From: Nitrospirota bacterium
GTDB lineage: Bacteria; Nitrospirota; Thermodesulfovibrionia; UBA6902
NCBI GenBank assembly: GCA_016215115.1
Contig: JACRLN010000040.1
Coordinates: 1 to 64,000 of the forward strand
Reading direction: 5' to 3'
Length of the DNA stretch: 64,000 nucleotides
Of this stretch, positions 44,131 through 52,781 are shown piece after piece. The notes beneath the pieces are model-generated. The model did not search any database, was not told the origin of the DNA, and saw only the letters and a list, made by a program, of their open reading frames with translations. Each line of letters begins with the position of its first letter. Position 1 is the stretch's first letter. The position numbers were made by a program, and so were the translations under genes.

Positions 44131-44197
44131 AAAATTTCTTTTCTTTCATGTCAGTTTTATATTCCTGACCGGTAATTGGTCTCTGTTCAGAAATCAA
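44123..44197 (-). CDS. 24-residue leader ORF coupled to the aldehyde dehydrogenase
   Basis: A TTG start (44197) preceded by AGGAGAATAGGAAA encodes ISEQRPITGQEYKTDMKEKK and ends at TGA (44125-44123), overlapping the ATG start of the ALDH gene. The first 15 residues equal the start of the SnoaL-like protein at 45827-46294 (MISEQSPITGQEYKTD). So the ALDH gene appears to have gained the translation start of a duplicated SnoaL-like gene, giving a coupled leader. Confidence 0.55.
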   Translation of the reverse strand: MISEQRPITGQEYKTDMKEKKFYE

Positions 44198-44278
44198 TTT
44201 CCTATTCTCCTATTGTCGTTATCTCTTATTGGCATGTCGCCTATCTGTGGTTTTGCGCTGTGTTCCTCTCCTTTTTTT
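44151..44278. repeat. Direct repeat copy 1 (128 bp), matched at 46248
   Basis: About 93% identical, with no gaps, to 46248-46375. It spans the ribosome binding site, the TTG start and the first codons of the SnoaL-like gene, and the upstream region. This copy stands upstream of the ALDH gene. Confidence 0.85.
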
Positions 44279-44314
44279 ATTCTAATTTTCTATTATAGAC
44301 CCTCTGTCTCCTCT

Positions 44315-44394
44315 GCACAAAGGCTTGTGGGTGATAATCCTTTGGCCCCGGCCTGTAAAGGAAGAGGATATTAAGAGCGCGGGCAGGATTTTAA
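44315..44394 (+). pseudogene. Duplicated 3' end of the M16 peptidase gene
   Basis: GCACAAAGGCTTGTGGGTGA and the following bases match the last 90 or so bases of the M16 gene (42342-42435), with an internal deletion of about 14 bases. Either a second M16 gene once stood here or the 3' end was copied when the ALDH unit was inserted between the copies. Confidence 0.8.
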
Positions 44395-44537
44395 CAGGTT
44401 AGAAAAGCTGGCATTTGCGGCTTTGCACCGTGCTCAACTTTAATCTCAAAAATATAGTGATCAACATGAATCTACGAAAGCTTGCTGTTAGACGTCTGTT
44501 GCAGGATGTATTTAACTTTTATTGTCTGTCATTCAGA

Positions 44538-45470
44538 CTATTTCTCAACTGGCAAGTTCTCGTCATTCCCCCAGATTATCCATGAGTCATCGTAATTGGC
44601 AGGGTCTTTGAACCCCATAAGCCTGAAAATCAAATATGTTAAAGTAGAACGTGTTCCTGTCTGACAATGGGGGATCACCCTTTTATTTTTATCAAGTTTT
44701 CCATAAAGTTTTTCAAGCTCGTCCATGGATTTAATTGTACCTGTTTTCTTATCATATGTCTCAGTATGTGATACGTTTAGAACACAGTTGGGAATATGAC
44801 CACCCCTTTTTGCCTTAATATCAGTACCTGCATATTCCGCAGATGTCCTTGAGTCAATAATCTGAGGACCTTTAATTTCACCCTTTGCTATCTTTAACAC
44901 CTCTTCAGTAGTTGCAATCCTATTTTTCTGAATTCTAACCACATACTTTACAGGTGAAAGTTTTGTTATGGCAATGTCATACTGTTTGCCGGCTGATTCC
45001 CATGCCTTAATTCCGCCGTTAAGAAAACGGACATCTTTTTGCCCTAAATATTCAAATATCCAGAACCCAACAGTTGCGTGAGTAATTCTCGGAGTATCGC
45101 CATAAACAACAACGGTTTTGTCGCTGTTGATGCCGGCATCTCCCAATATCTGTTCATATTTCTTTTCGTCTTTGAAGACCGTTGACGTTTCTTTTTCACG
45201 GAGAACCTTCGAACAATCCCCGCCGAGAGTTATTGCGCCCGGAATATGCCCGTCGTTGTATCCATTTAAGACTTCGCCGGTTTTTTCATCGGTAATACTT
45301 TTTGTGTCCCGGCAGTCGAGCACAATCCACTTTCCGATGTTCTTTTCTATGTCTGCAGTTGTTACCAGCAGTTGCGGGTTAGCATATTCTGCACTGTATG
45401 CTGTTGAGCTGACCAGAACAATAGCTGCAAGTAAAAAGAACAAATATTTTCCTGATTTACTATTTCTCAT
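44538..45470 (-). CDS. Periplasmic thiosulfate sulfurtransferase (rhodanese)
   Basis: A 310-aa two-domain rhodanese with an N-terminal signal-like helix (FLLAAIVLVSSTAYS, cut before AEY). The C-terminal catalytic loop CQTGTRS holds the active Cys, with the preceding VIPH segment as in thiosulfate sulfurtransferases. The first domain (residues about 34-160) carries the usual inactive rhodanese fold (VLDCRDTKSI). It would transfer sulfur from thiosulfate to cyanide or another acceptor in the periplasm. Confidence 0.9.
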   Translation of the reverse strand: MRNSKSGKYLFFLLAAIVLVSSTAYSAEYANPQLLVTTADIEKNIGKWIVLDCRDTKSITDEKTGEVLNGYNDGHIPGAITLGGDCSKVLREKETSTVFKDEKKYEQILGDAGINSDKTVVVYGDTPRITHATVGFWIFEYLGQKDVRFLNGGIKAWESAGKQYDIAITKLSPVKYVVRIQKNRIATTEEVLKIAKGEIKGPQIIDSRTSAEYAGTDIKAKRGGHIPNCVLNVSHTETYDKKTGTIKSMDELEKLYGKLDKNKRVIPHCQTGTRSTLTYLIFRLMGFKDPANYDDSWIIWGNDENLPVEK

Positions 45471-45746
45471 TGCTTTTTACCTCCTCAGACTGATTTATCC
45501 TGATAATAAAATGATCTCCTTAATCGCAGCAGAGAAAATACTGCATTTAAATTGCCTCCTTACATGCTTCGGACAAAAAAAGAACAATATGATTATTCTG
45601 TAACTGAATCATCCCTGATAAAATCAAGTTCAGCAACTGTGTGTGTTCTCCTTATGATTTATATATACTCCAAAAGTGGTTCTTAGTCAATAGAGATTTT
45701 GATTTTGGTTTGAATCAGAACGAATATTAAAGACTTCGGTGGACTA

Positions 45747-45779
45747 TGCCTGCCTTCATGATATGCGGAACCGGTTGAG
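45747..45779 (-). pseudogene. Small fragment similar to the nifS-like gene
   Basis: TGCCTGCCTTCATGATATGCG... matches 46718-46749 inside the cysteine desulfurase gene (four differences in 33 bases). It is probably a leftover of another duplication in this segment. Confidence 0.45.
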
Positions 45780-45826
45780 TTGGTTGTCAGTCTTTTGCAA
45801 CGTGTTATGCGACATGCCTTGTTTTA

Positions 45827-46294
45827 TTACTCCCTGCCTTTAACAGCCGACTGGTATCGAGCAAGCAATTCAGGGTCGTCAATTGAACCATGATGATGAA
45901 TCTGACGCCATTGTCCATCAATCAACTTATAAATCCTGGTTGTCCGAATTGCAAGATTAATCACAGTTTCCCTGACTCGAAACACGCCTCGCTCCCTACC
46001 GACTGCATAGAAAATATCCCCTGCTTCATGAATGGTGTAGTCATAGAATTCAACATAGACCATAGCCGGTCCCTTGAAGATACTTTCATATACAGATTTG
46101 ATTTCTTGGCACCCTCGCTTAATCCCGCCCAGTGGATTATCCATAGAAATTTCGTCTGTTTGATCCCAGTTGTGTGACATCTTCTCTAAATCCCTGCTGT
46201 TAAAGGCGTCGTAAAATTCAACCAGGGCTCGTAGAGGAGCCGTCAAATCAGTTTTATATTCCTGACCGGTAATTGGGCTCTGTTCAGAAATCAA
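45827..46294 (-). CDS. SnoaL/nuclear transport factor 2-like protein
   Basis: A 155-aa small alpha+beta-barrel protein, starting at TTG 46294 after AGGAGAATAGGAAA. The pattern RALVEFYDAFNSRDLEKMSHNWDQTDEISMDNPLGGIKRG fits SnoaL-like/DUF4440 proteins, which are ligand-binding or small enzyme domains. Its 5' end lies in the 128-bp direct repeat shared with the region upstream of the ALDH gene. Confidence 0.82.
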   Translation of the reverse strand: MISEQSPITGQEYKTDLTAPLRALVEFYDAFNSRDLEKMSHNWDQTDEISMDNPLGGIKRGCQEIKSVYESIFKGPAMVYVEFYDYTIHEAGDIFYAVGRERGVFRVRETVINLAIRTTRIYKLIDGQWRQIHHHGSIDDPELLARYQSAVKGRE

Positions 46295-46375
46295 TTTCCT
46301 ATTCTCCTATTGTCGTTATCTCTTATTGGCATGTCGCCTATCTGTGGGTTTGCGCCGTATGCCTATCCCTTTTCC
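46248..46375. repeat. Direct repeat copy 2 (128 bp), matched at 44151
   Basis: The parental-looking copy: here it carries the intact start of the SnoaL-like gene. About 93% identity to 44151-44278, no gaps, with the same orientation. The duplication therefore probably ran from here to the ALDH side. Confidence 0.85.
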
Positions 46376-46571
46376 CTTCACATCTGCCCGCTGATTAAAA
46401 CCTCAATCTTTAAGCCTGAGCCGTATGGCTCCGTCTGTCCTGCTTGTTCTTTTTTAATTTAACCCCGAAGGGGTGATATTATCAATACGCCCCCTACATG
46501 TGTGATGCTAAATTATACAATACAGGTAAAACTGTTTGGTAGGAAAAATTATATGTGGAAGCAGGTGTATA

Positions 46572-47690
46572 TTAAAAACTCTTGTAAGCTTTTACAATAG
46601 ACGTTACTGCAATCTTTATCTGTCGTTCAGTCGTATCCCTGCCCAGGCTGAATCTCACCGCTGAAAGCGCGCGCTTATCGCTCAATCCCATTGCCTTGAG
46701 AACAGGTGATGGTGTGTGTCTGCCTTCGTGACATGCGGAACCTGTTGAGGCGGCAACTTCGTTTTTTAATTTCTCTAACAGAACAGAACCCATGATATTA
46801 GGAAAAGAGATATTTAATGTATTAGGCAATTTTTTTGAAGGGTGCCCGTTTAGCTTTATACCTGGAATTTGTTTGCACAGTTCATCGTAAAGCATTTTCG
46901 ATAGATATTTCATATTGTAAACCCTGCCCTTTAATTCCTTTTTGGCTATTTCTGCTGCCTTCCCAAGCCCGACAATGGAACAAACATTTTCTGTTCCGGG
47001 TCTTAATCCTTTTTCATGAGAAGCGCCGTAGAGGATCGGCTCCAATTCCAAGTCTTTTCTTTTATAAAGAGCGCCTATCCCCTTCGGACCATAAAATTTA
47101 TGAGATACAATGGTTAGAAGGTCCGTGCCGAGTTTTTTAACGTTTACAGTAACCTTCCCAACCGATTGTGCAGCATCGCTGTGGAAAACTATTCCTCTGT
47201 CATTTGCGATCTTCCCAATTTCTGCAATTGGCTGGATGATCCCGGTCTCATTATTTGAATGCATTATTGTTATGAGAATGGTGTCTTTTCTTAAATTTTG
47301 TATCAGGGAATCTGCACTGACAAACCCGTATTTATCCACCGGTAGATATGTTACCCTGAACCCCTGCTGTTCGAGATATTTTAAAGGCTTCAGTACAGCA
47401 GGATGCTCAATGCAGGATGTGATGATATGACCTGATTTAAATCTTTTTGCAGTTCCAAAGATTGCCAGGTTATTTGCCTCTGTTCCGCCTGATGTGAAAA
47501 TAATCTCATTCAGTGATGCCCCGATTAAGTCTGCCAACTGCATTCGGGCCTTTTCTACAGCAGTTCTTGCCTTCGCTCCATAAGAGTGAGCGCTTGAAGG
47601 ATTGCCAAAATTATCCTTCAGACACTTGTCCATTGCAAGGACAACCTTCGCTGCTAAAGGCGTAGTGGCATTGTTATCGAGGTATATCAT
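46572..47690 (-). CDS. Cysteine desulfurase, NifS/IscS-type
   Basis: A 372-aa PLP enzyme. The Schiff-base Lys is in SHKFYGPKG, the substrate-binding region is SGGTEANNLAIFG, and the catalytic Cys lies in ASTGSACHEG. It releases sulfur from Cys for Fe-S clusters or tRNA thiolation. No iscU or isc genes lie beside it, so its partner is unclear. A full GTCATTCCCG repeat follows its start. Confidence 0.93.
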   Translation of the reverse strand: MIYLDNNATTPLAAKVVLAMDKCLKDNFGNPSSAHSYGAKARTAVEKARMQLADLIGASLNEIIFTSGGTEANNLAIFGTAKRFKSGHIITSCIEHPAVLKPLKYLEQQGFRVTYLPVDKYGFVSADSLIQNLRKDTILITIMHSNNETGIIQPIAEIGKIANDRGIVFHSDAAQSVGKVTVNVKKLGTDLLTIVSHKFYGPKGIGALYKRKDLELEPILYGASHEKGLRPGTENVCSIVGLGKAAEIAKKELKGRVYNMKYLSKMLYDELCKQIPGIKLNGHPSKKLPNTLNISFPNIMGSVLLEKLKNEVAASTGSACHEGRHTPSPVLKAMGLSDKRALSAVRFSLGRDTTERQIKIAVTSIVKAYKSF

Positions 47691-47757
47691 TCCTTATTAA
47701 AAATTAGTAATGAGTAATTACTAATTAGTGTCTGTCCATAAACTCAAACATTGAACC

Positions 47758-47837
47758 GTCATTCCCGCAGTCCTTTGAGCGGGAATCCAGTTTTTTTAAC
47801 AAGTTCTGGATGCCCGATTACAGACTTCGGGCATGAC
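47758..47837. repeat. Full GTCATTCCCG...GGGCATGAC double-hairpin repeat
   Basis: GTCATTCCCGCAG/GCGGGAATCCAG and CTGGATGCCCGA/TCGGGCATGAC, with a TTTTTTT linker. It lies in the 244-bp gap between the cysteine desulfurase and rapZ genes, along with AT-rich TAATTAG words that flank it. Confidence 0.85.
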
Positions 47838-47934
47838 GAAATTGAAAACTTGCAATTTATACACAGACACTAATTAGTTTCTATGGACTCCTTAATTATT
47901 AATTATTCATTGCTCATTGTTCATTCAATTCAAT

Positions 47935-48804
47935 TCAGGTCTTGTAAAGGATATCCCTGTGGGTGAGTGATACGTTTAAATTTTTCTTTTCGAGCCGTTT
48001 CCTGATTTCTTCAGAGATTACAGGGGACCTGTGTCTGCCGCCGGTACAACCAATGCCTATAGTGAGATAGCTTCTGCCTTCCTTTTTGTAAAGCGGGATG
48101 ACATGGTCCAGAAGCGGATTCAGTTTATCAAAGAAACGTTTGGTGTCATGCTGGGATAAAATAAACTTTCTCACGTTTGCGGATGTACCGGAGAGCGGTT
48201 TGAGTTTAGGTATAAAATATGGATTTGGCAAAAACCGTACATCAAACAGCAGGTCTGCTTCCTTTGGCACCCCGTATTTATAGCCGAATGAGATAAGGTT
48301 GAGGGACATTTCACGGCGGCCTTTATTGAGATAGGATTCTGTCACCAGCTTGCGCAATTGATGGGGAGTTAAAGCAGACGAGTCTATGATTTTATCAGCT
48401 TCTTTTCGTATGGGAGCGAGCAGCGCTGCTTCCCTATGCAGGGCTTTTTTGAGGTCTTTGTATCCAAGCGGGTGAGGTCTTCTTGTCTCCTTGAATCTTC
48501 TGATAAGCACTTCGTCAAGCGCTTCAAGAAATATAATTTCCACTTTATGCCTTTTTCTGAGGGCGGAGACTGTCTCAGAAAAATCAGAAAGAAATTTTCT
48601 CTCTCTTATATCAATCCCGACAGCAATCTTTGATGTTGAAGGGGTCCTGCTGATGAGATCAACAAGCTTCCTGATAAGGGAGGAAGGCATATTGTCCACA
48701 CAAAAAAACCCGCTGTCTTCAAAAGCACGCAGCGCTATCGATTTTCCGGATCCGGATAATCCGGTAAGGATAACAATCAACAGGCTGCTCTTGTACTTTT
48801 TCAC
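47935..48804 (-). CDS. rapZ: RNase adapter protein RapZ
   Basis: A 289-aa P-loop protein. Walker A is GLSGSGKS, and the C-terminal RNA/GlcN6P-sensing region has the motif TIGIGCTGGRHRSPVISEEIRKRL. In E. coli it directs RNase E to GlmZ. Overlap of four bases with hpf and position after rpoN match the conserved lptB-rpoN-hpf-rapZ order, although ptsN is absent here. Confidence 0.95.
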   Translation of the reverse strand: MKKYKSSLLIVILTGLSGSGKSIALRAFEDSGFFCVDNMPSSLIRKLVDLISRTPSTSKIAVGIDIRERKFLSDFSETVSALRKRHKVEIIFLEALDEVLIRRFKETRRPHPLGYKDLKKALHREAALLAPIRKEADKIIDSSALTPHQLRKLVTESYLNKGRREMSLNLISFGYKYGVPKEADLLFDVRFLPNPYFIPKLKPLSGTSANVRKFILSQHDTKRFFDKLNPLLDHVIPLYKKEGRSYLTIGIGCTGGRHRSPVISEEIRKRLEKKNLNVSLTHRDILYKT

Positions 48805-49316
48805 TTTACCGGTTCTATCAATCCGAGATTTCCGTCATTTCTTTTGTATAAGACATTTATATCTCCCGAGGAGGCATTTGTAAAAACAAAGAAGTTTTTA
48901 TCCAGAAGATCCATCTGCATGGCGGCTTCTTCTACCCCCATCGGCTTTATGTCAAAGGCTTTCTTTTTTATGATCAGAGGGGTTGACTTCACTGTTTCCT
49001 CCGTAGAAGATGCTTTATTCTTGTTTTTCCTCTGCGAAACGATTTTTTCTTTGTACTTTTTTACCTGGCGTTCGAGTTTATCAACGACTTCATCGATTGA
49101 TGAATACATTTCCCCGGTTATGCTTTCCGCCTGTATAAGTAACCCATTAACTTTTATAAGGACCTCTGCCCGGTGCCTGTATTTTTCAACGCTCAGGGTA
49201 ACGATGGCTTCTGTAATATTACTGATATATTTTTCAAACTTGCCAATCTTTTCCTCTGCATAGTCTTTCAGAGTCTTTGTGAGATCCATGTGTCTGCAAT
49301 TAATGATAATGTTCAT
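48801..49316 (-). CDS. hpf: Long ribosome hibernation promoting factor
   Basis: A 171-aa protein, the long HPF form: N-terminal S30AE domain (IIINCRHMDLTKTLKDYAEEKIGKFEKY) and a C-terminal dimerisation domain (AFDIKPMGVEEAAMQMDLLDKNFFVFTNASSGDINVLYKRNDGNLGLIEP). It promotes 100S ribosome formation. Transcribed between rpoN and rapZ. Confidence 0.95.
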   Translation of the reverse strand: MNIIINCRHMDLTKTLKDYAEEKIGKFEKYISNITEAIVTLSVEKYRHRAEVLIKVNGLLIQAESITGEMYSSIDEVVDKLERQVKKYKEKIVSQRKNKNKASSTEETVKSTPLIIKKKAFDIKPMGVEEAAMQMDLLDKNFFVFTNASSGDINVLYKRNDGNLGLIEPVK

Positions 49317-49366
49317 TCTGCTCCTCCTTGAAAAATAGTAGCTGAGAGCTAAAAGCTATTAGCTGA

Positions 49367-50812
49367 TTAAAACCATTTCTTGCGCTTAATATGCGATGGA
49401 ATTTTCATTTCATCTCTATACTTTGCTGCGGTTCTACGGGCTACGTTTATGCCTTTTTCTTTTAATATGTCAACTATTTTTTTATCGTTAATCGGTTTTT
49501 GCGGATTTTCCTCAGAGACTATTTTTTTAATAAGGTCTTTAACAGTTGATGATGATATATCTCCTTCTTCTGAAGAGACTGCATTACTGAAGAAAAATCT
49601 GAAACTCAAAAGACCCTGTGGACATTGGATATATTTGTTTGATGTAACCCGGCTTATCGTACTTTCATGCATGCCCATATCTTCTGCTATGTCTTTCAGG
49701 TTGAGAGGCTTCAGGTATTTGTGCCCTTTTCTGAAAAAATCTTCCTGAAATTTCATGATACTCTCTGTTACCCTGTATATCGTCTTGTTTCTTTGATCAA
49801 GACTTTTGAGCAGCCATATGGCAGAGCGCAGTTTTTCTTCTAAAAACTGCTTCTCTTCCGGCCCCAGGGAATTCTTGTTTGCAAGCAGTTTTCTGTAGTA
49901 ATTTGACAACCTGAGCCTGGGAATACCCTCATCGTTTAAAGTTATGATAAAATTACCGTCAGATTCTTCCACATATACATCAGGGATAATATGGACCGGC
50001 TCATCGCTTGAGTAATTTCTTCCCGGCCTGGGCTCCAGCCCCTCTATAATTTTAACAGCGGCAAGGATATCGTCAATTGATGTCTTAAACTTTATTGCAA
50101 GCTGTTTATATTTTTTTCCTTCAAGCTCAGGGAAACCATTCATAAGTATATTTTCTACCAGAGTTCCTTTAAGTTTTAACGGCGATAATTGCAACAGCAA
50201 ACATTCCTGAAGGTTTCTGGCGCCTACCCCGGAAGGGTCCAGTTTCTGAACAAAAGCGAGCGCTTCTTCTACAGTTTCCATGCCGGTCTCTGCATTTTTT
50301 GCGATCTCCTCAAGGGAGGCCTGCAGATATCCGTCTTCGTTAAGATTATTAATAATTATTTCAGCCGCTTTCCCGGCCGCTTCAGATATATGAGAGAGTC
50401 TTAATTGCCAGAGAAGATGCTCATATAAATCAATTTTCTTTCTGTTACGTTCAAAAAAAGATTGAACATCTTCAGAACTTTCCTGAAAATAACCCAAATC
50501 CCTGCCGTCACTTTCACGTTCTTCAAAATAACTGTTTGTTGTGAAACCGAATATCTTTTCAAGAGGTGTTTCGCTATCATCTGATTGTTCCTGAAAAGTC
50601 TCTTCTTCCGACGCCATTTCGGGAGTTTCAACTTTTTCCTCAGTCTCTCTCTCAAGGCCCTCTTCAAGCATAGGATTGTTCATAAGTTCCTGGTTTATAT
50701 CCTGTGAAAGCTCTAACAGGGGGAGTTGCAGGAGTTTAATTGACTGCTGCAGTTGCGGCGTAAGGATTAATTTCTGTGAAAGTCTTAGTTCAAGTCTTTG
50801 TTCTTGTGCCAT
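49367..50812 (-). CDS. rpoN: RNA polymerase sigma-54 factor
   Basis: A 481-aa sigma-54 protein. The Gln-rich N-terminal activator-contact region (LELRLSQKLILTPQLQQSIKLLQLPLLELSQ), a core-binding middle and the C-terminal RpoN box (ARRTAAKYRDEMKIPSHIKRKKW) are all present. The start overlaps the end of lptB (TAATG). Confidence 0.97.
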   Translation of the reverse strand: MAQEQRLELRLSQKLILTPQLQQSIKLLQLPLLELSQDINQELMNNPMLEEGLERETEEKVETPEMASEEETFQEQSDDSETPLEKIFGFTTNSYFEERESDGRDLGYFQESSEDVQSFFERNRKKIDLYEHLLWQLRLSHISEAAGKAAEIIINNLNEDGYLQASLEEIAKNAETGMETVEEALAFVQKLDPSGVGARNLQECLLLQLSPLKLKGTLVENILMNGFPELEGKKYKQLAIKFKTSIDDILAAVKIIEGLEPRPGRNYSSDEPVHIIPDVYVEESDGNFIITLNDEGIPRLRLSNYYRKLLANKNSLGPEEKQFLEEKLRSAIWLLKSLDQRNKTIYRVTESIMKFQEDFFRKGHKYLKPLNLKDIAEDMGMHESTISRVTSNKYIQCPQGLLSFRFFFSNAVSSEEGDISSSTVKDLIKKIVSEENPQKPINDKKIVDILKEKGINVARRTAAKYRDEMKIPSHIKRKKWF

Positions 50813-51534
50813 TACAACCTGAATTCCTCTCCAAGATAGCTTTTTTTGACCAGTTCGTTAGAGATGAGCTCGTCCGGGATCCCGTGGGCCAGTATCTTTC
50901 CGGCGCTTATTATATAAGCCCTGTCAGTTATTGACAGCGTCTCGCGCACATTGTGGTCTGTAATTATCAGGCCAATTCCTTTATCAGCAAGCTGCCGGAG
51001 GGTTTTTTTTAATTCATTGACAGCAAGGGGGTCTATTCCTGCGAAGGGTTCATCAAGAAGCAGAAAAACAGGGTCCACAGATATGGCCCTTGCTATCTCA
51101 ACTTTACGGCGCTCCCCACCGGATAACTGATACCCGAAGCTGCCTGATATATGGGACAGGCTGAATTCCCCAATAATTTTATCAAGCTTTTCCTCTTGAG
51201 ATGCTTTGTCAGTTTCTATTATCTCTAAAACAGCTTTTATGTTATCCTTAACTTTCAATTTTCTAAAGATGGAAGCTTCCTGGGGGAGATAACCGATTCC
51301 TTTTCTGGCTCTTTTATACATCGGGGAATTATTCAGGTTTTCACCGTCAAGGTTTATTACACCTGCGTCGGGAGTTATAAGGCCGAGTATCATATAAAAT
51401 GTTGTGGTCTTTCCTGCCCCGTTTGGTCCAAGCAGCCCAACAACTTCTCCTGAATTGATATTCAAACTGATGTCAGAAACTATGGGTTTCCTGTTATAAC
51501 TCTTTTTCAGTCCGGCAACTTCAAGAGAATGCAT
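50812..51534 (-). CDS. lptB: LPS export ABC ATPase LptB
   Basis: A 240-aa ABC ATPase with Walker A GPNGAGKTT, signature LSGGERRKVEIA and Walker B VFLLLDEPFAGIDP. It drives LPS extraction with LptFG. It overlaps lptA at TAATG and precedes rpoN, as in many proteobacteria-like genomes. Confidence 0.96.
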   Translation of the reverse strand: MHSLEVAGLKKSYNRKPIVSDISLNINSGEVVGLLGPNGAGKTTTFYMILGLITPDAGVINLDGENLNNSPMYKRARKGIGYLPQEASIFRKLKVKDNIKAVLEIIETDKASQEEKLDKIIGEFSLSHISGSFGYQLSGGERRKVEIARAISVDPVFLLLDEPFAGIDPLAVNELKKTLRQLADKGIGLIITDHNVRETLSITDRAYIISAGKILAHGIPDELISNELVKKSYLGEEFRL

Positions 51535-52013
51535 TATTTCAGTCCTTTTTTGTTTTGCAGAATTACCCTGCTTCCTTCTACAACAGCACGATCGTCTTGC
51601 AGAAAAAATATTATCTGGGTCCCGGTGATTACATTTTCTCCTTCAACGGCTTTCGGATGACCTTTAAAAATTATTTTTTTCTCATTCTCCATATAGACGG
51701 CTTCATCTGAAAATATGGCTCTTTCTTTTTTATGAACTTTTACATTGCCGGAAGCATTTATTTCCTTAATTTTACTTTCTGAATTATCATAAAATACTGT
51801 CATTTTATCTGAGTAAATCGTTAAATCATCTGTAGTTGCAACCACAGAGCCTTCAAAAATGGCTGTATTGTTTTTATTATCTGCCGTGAGAGTTTTTGAT
51901 GTTATCACTACAGGCTTATTTTCAGCTTTATCGGTAACAGTAGCAGCAGATGCAGTGAAATATATAAATAATATTATTAATACGTTATGAAAGATAAAAA
52001 GTGGCTTTGACAT
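51534..52013 (-). CDS. lptA: LPS transport periplasmic protein LptA
   Basis: A 159-aa protein with a signal peptide (FHNVLIILFIYFTASAAT), followed by the OstA/LptA beta-jellyroll pattern (KPVVITSKTLTADNKNNTAIFEGSVVATTDDLTIYSDKMTVFY). It bridges inner and outer membranes. The start overlaps the end of lptC by 29 bases. Confidence 0.93.
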   Translation of the reverse strand: MSKPLFIFHNVLIILFIYFTASAATVTDKAENKPVVITSKTLTADNKNNTAIFEGSVVATTDDLTIYSDKMTVFYDNSESKIKEINASGNVKVHKKERAIFSDEAVYMENEKKIIFKGHPKAVEGENVITGTQIIFFLQDDRAVVEGSRVILQNKKGLK

Positions 52014-52509
52014 TTTTGAGTATCCGTATCTTCTGCTGTTTTATTGAAGCGGCAAGTCCTGTTCCTTCGATCAGGAAATTCTTACCGCTAAATTTTACAT
52101 TATCTTCAGTGGTTAACAATTCGGACTTGCTGTCCCATTTTAGTGTATTTGTTATAAATTTTGTATTTTTTATGTTAATTTCAACAGATTCAATGAGGTT
52201 GATATTACCCTTCTCAGTTTCATAAATACCGTTTCCGCTTATAAGATTAATTTCGGGAGCCTGATTTATCTTCAGCCCTAAGGATTTGAGAAAAATTTCC
52301 TTTTCTCCCTTGGAGAAAGTTGCTTCTTTAGCTAATAGTTCCCACTTTATCTTATCGTTTTCCCTATGGGTAAGATGTAAATCCTGCATGGATGAAGTCT
52401 GGTATGACGGCTGTATTGTCAAACCCTGTTCTTTGTAGTAACTTAATAATATCAAAGTAGTTATTGCAAGAAAAATAAACAAAATTCCAAAATATTTTTT
52501 CTTAATCAT
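51985..52509 (-). CDS. lptC: LPS export protein LptC
   Basis: A 174-aa single-pass protein. An N-terminal anchor (FGILFIFLAITTLILL, residues about 6-22) precedes an LptC-like beta-jellyroll (DKIKWELLAKEATFSKGEKEIFLKSLGLKINQ). It links the LptBFG complex to LptA. It is the first gene of the lpt-rpoN-hpf-rapZ block. Confidence 0.9.
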   Translation of the reverse strand: MIKKKYFGILFIFLAITTLILLSYYKEQGLTIQPSYQTSSMQDLHLTHRENDKIKWELLAKEATFSKGEKEIFLKSLGLKINQAPEINLISGNGIYETEKGNINLIESVEINIKNTKFITNTLKWDSKSELLTTEDNVKFSGKNFLIEGTGLAASIKQQKIRILKNVKATFYLS

Positions 52510-52644
52510 TCAATAGTCTATCATACAGGGTATACCTTGTAAAGACTCTGGCAAGAAAAATGCTATAGTCATCAAAAGAACTTGTCATATTACCATTACA
52601 TAGGAATTACCATAAGAAAAATCAGACATAATAACTGTCCCGGC

Positions 52645-52674
52645 TTGACATTAAAACTAACAAATGTTAATAAT
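52645..52674 (+). promoter_or_regulatory. Candidate promoter for the rnf operon
   Basis: TTGACA (52645-52650) is followed after 18 bases by AATAAT (52669-52674), about 108 bases before rnfC. The match to consensus is good in the -35 box and fair in the -10. Confidence 0.5.
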
Positions 52675-52781
52675 ATTCGCTTTGCTTAAAATTTATATAA
52701 CAAGTTTGAGTTATAACACTATAAATAAAACTTAAACACTTCTTTTGAATTCATTTCTGAATAATATTGAAGGGGCGTAGA

